From positions 1 through 7,337 of the forward strand of contig JAQVMR010000049.1 of the NCBI GenBank assembly GCA_028703545.1: a stretch of DNA of 7,337 bases, in the 5' to 3' direction. The stretch is from Patescibacteria group bacterium. Its GTDB lineage: Bacteria; Patescibacteriota; Patescibacteriia; UBA1558; S5-K13. This document shows, piece by piece, positions 6,259 to 7,337 of this stretch. A program made the position numbers and the translations under genes. The notes beneath the pieces are model-generated. The model was given only the letters and a program-made list of their open reading frames with translations. It ran no database searches and had not been told where the DNA came from. The first letter of the stretch is position 1. Every line of letters starts with the position of its first letter.

Positions 6259-6725
6259 TATTTTATATCTAAAATTTTACATTGAACTTTTCCTTTTGGA
6301 ACCTCGACTTCAAATTCATCTCCCTTTGATTTTCCGATAAGTGATTGACCTAGCGGTGAATTATAAGAAATTAATCCCTGGATTGGATCACTATCAGTAG
6401 CACCTACAATTTCAAATTCTTTTTTATTTCCATCAAATTCAACTGATAATCTAGAGCCAATTTTAACAACAGTACTTTTTGATGATTCTGATGTATCAAC
6501 TATACTTGATGTTTTAAAAAGATGTTCAATTTCTAAAATCCTTCCTTCTATAAATGCTTGCTCTTCTTTTGCGTCTTGATATTCTGCATTTTCAGACAAA
6601 TCACCAAATTCTCTTGCCTTGTCTATTCTCTTAGCAACTTCCAATCTTTTTGTTTTTTTTAAATATTCAAGCTCTTCTTGTAATTTTTTATATCCCCCTT
6701 CTGTTAAAAAACTTATATCTGGCAT
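6258..6725 (-). CDS. greA: Transcription elongation factor GreA
   Basis: GreA enters the RNA polymerase secondary channel and stimulates cleavage of backtracked RNA. The 155 residues are full length. The N-terminal coiled coil (about 8-75) contains the hallmark GDLSENAEYQDAKEEQAFIEGR (41-62 in order), with the acidic tip residues Asp42 and Glu45 intact. The FKBP-like C-terminal domain (about 80-155) contains VVKIGSR (85-91) and the SYNSPLGQSLIGK segment (119-131). The start MPDISFLTEGGYKKL aligns with known GreA N-termini, so the ATG at 6725 is right even though its upstream AACAAATTT offers no Shine-Dalgarno. It follows the PBP2 gene by 73 nt and overlaps mreB by one base. Confidence 0.97.
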   Translation of the reverse strand: MPDISFLTEGGYKKLQEELEYLKKTKRLEVAKRIDKAREFGDLSENAEYQDAKEEQAFIEGRILEIEHLFKTSSIVDTSESSKSTVVKIGSRLSVEFDGNKKEFEIVGATDSDPIQGLISYNSPLGQSLIGKSKGDEFEVEVPKGKVQCKILDIK

Positions 6726-6752
6726 AAATTTGTTATTATTAATAGAAAAACT

Positions 6753-6772
6753 AGACAGCGCAAAAGCTCTCT
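6753..6772 (-). terminator. Weak hairpin with T-tract upstream of greA (possible attenuator)
   Basis: On the minus strand AGAGAGC (6766-6772) can pair with GCTGTCT (6753-6759) with one mismatch around a 6-nt loop, followed after two bases by TTTTT (6746-6750). It lies in the 73-nt gap between the PBP2 stop and greA, so it could partly terminate the transcript there. The stem is imperfect and short. Confidence 0.4.
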
Positions 6773-6783
6773 AATTAGTTTAA

Positions 6784-6809
6784 TAATCTGGCAGATTTTC
6801 ATTTCTGCC
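6784..6809. repeat. Inverted repeats around the PBP2 stop codon
   Basis: Two overlapping inverted repeats lie here. AATCTG-G-CAGATT (6785-6797) is nearly palindromic, and GGCAGA/TCTGCC (6790-6795 with 6804-6809) leaves an 8-nt loop holding the PBP2 TGA. Only one can form at a time. Neither has a T-run on the minus strand, so a terminator is unlikely; a stabilising hairpin or protein site is possible. Confidence 0.35.
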
Positions 6810-7337
6810 TATCTTTAAAATACCATAATAAAATATCTCTAGCAAGTGGCACAGCAACACTACTTCCTTCTCCTCCGCCTTCAATCATAATAGTAATTAC
6901 TATTTCTGGATTTTCATATGGAGCATAGCCAGTAAACCAAGCATGTGTTTTCCCTTCATTTCCAAACTGAGCTGTACCGGTTTTACCAGTTGCTTCAATA
7001 GGAAGATTAGATAAAAATCTAGAACTCCCAGAAGTGACGCCTTGCCTCATTCCTTCTTGAACTAATTTTATTTTATCACTATCAATAAAATTTGAATTTT
7101 TTATTTTTACCGGAATAATTTCTTCTATTCCTGAAATGTTAATCTTCTTATCAACAATTTTGGGTTCATATAATTTCCCTCCATTTGCTATAACACTCGT
7201 AAGCATTGCGACTTGTAGGGGCGTAGCTAGAGCATCTCCCTGTCCAATACTTAAATGATATGTATCTCCTATATACCATGGTTCATTCTTTACTTCTTGT
7301 TTCCATTTCTGTGATGGCAAGAATCCACTTGCTTCCC
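6799..7337 (-). CDS. mrdA: Penicillin-binding protein 2 (class B transpeptidase), C-terminal part
   Basis: This is a peptidoglycan D,D-transpeptidase of cell elongation, acting outside the membrane and expected to pair with a RodA glycosyltransferase. Only the last 178 residues are inside the window; the frame is open to the right edge, so the TTG at 7320 is an internal Leu codon and not a start. The sequence EASGFLP then EPWYIGDTYHLSIGQGDALATPLQVA (in order) is characteristic of PBP2 rather than FtsI. The KTG motif of the active site is at 6976-6984 (ATGKTGTAQF), and HAWFTGYAP follows. The SxxK and SxN motifs lie outside the window. It ends in TGA at 6799-6801. The gene leads the greA-mreB run, and an elongation role fits the linkage to mreB. 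The symbol is given by type and is not certain. Confidence 0.9.
   Translation of the reverse strand, partial: EASGFLPSQKWKQEVKNEPWYIGDTYHLSIGQGDALATPLQVAMLTSVIANGGKLYEPKIVDKKINISGIEEIIPVKIKNSNFIDSDKIKLVQEGMRQGVTSGSSRFLSNLPIEATGKTGTAQFGNEGKTHAWFTGYAPYENPEIVITIMIEGGGEGSSVAVPLARDILLWYFKDRQK

Noticed and set aside
6799..6801. UGA read as glycine (Gracilibacteria/SR1 code)
   Set aside because: TGA ends the PBP2 gene at a sensible C-terminus, and greA, mreB and the transferases contain no internal TGA at conserved Gly positions, so the ordinary bacterial code fits.
7318..7320. TTG at 7320 as the start of a separate short protein
   Set aside because: The frame stays open to the window edge and the upstream residues EASGF continue the PBP2 sequence, so the gene is simply cut by the window.
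1..7337. CRISPR array, insertion sequence or attachment site
   Set aside because: I found no regularly spaced repeats, transposase or integrase frame, or terminal inverted repeats of useful length.

Overview
The window is AT-rich and densely packed, and almost everything is on the minus strand. Read in that direction it holds the 3' end of a class B penicillin-binding protein of the PBP2 type, greA, mreB, a family-4-type glycosyltransferase, a protein-kinase-like protein, an unrecognised 59-residue protein, the RNase P RNA gene (rnpB) and a polyprenyl-phosphate sugar-1-phosphate transferase. One unrelated plus-strand gene, an unrecognised single-pass membrane protein, sits at the left end and converges on the rest across a bidirectional terminator. 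The small-genome style and tight overlaps would suit Candidatus Patescibacteria (CPR), but that is inference from style and not from a marker phylogeny. TGA acts as a stop at the end of the PBP gene and interrupts none of the conserved genes, so a UGA=Gly code is not indicated.

Layout. Positions 1-148 are a leader with no firm promoter. 149-685 (+) is the membrane-anchored orphan. 704-730 is the shared terminator. 751-2136 (-) is the sugar transferase. 2154-2524 (-) is rnpB with its own promoter at 2531-2559. 2567-2591 is a terminator hairpin. 2591-2770 (-) is the 59-aa gene, with a perfect-consensus promoter at 2799-2827 that lies inside the end of the upstream gene. 2807-4108, 4095-5204, 5245-6258, 6258-6725 and 6799-7337 (all -) form a run reading PBP2 > greA > mreB > glycosyltransferase > kinase-like. 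Its spacings are 73 nt, 1-nt overlap, 40 nt and 14-nt overlap, so it looks like one operon.

How the genes fit together. PBP2 and MreB belong to the lateral-wall elongation machinery. GreA is a transcription factor inserted between them. The glycosyltransferase and kinase-like gene occupy the place after mreB where mreC/mreD often lie, and they are translationally linked to each other. The sugar transferase downstream of rnpB would start a lipid-linked surface glycan, so a surface-polysaccharide function for the glycosyltransferase/kinase pair is a reasonable guess but unproven. The points most worth a second look are an MreB with two altered ATPase-site residues, the kinase-like protein in a wall operon, the small gene with ideal expression signals, and a sugar transferase lying 17 nt behind rnpB with no terminator between them.
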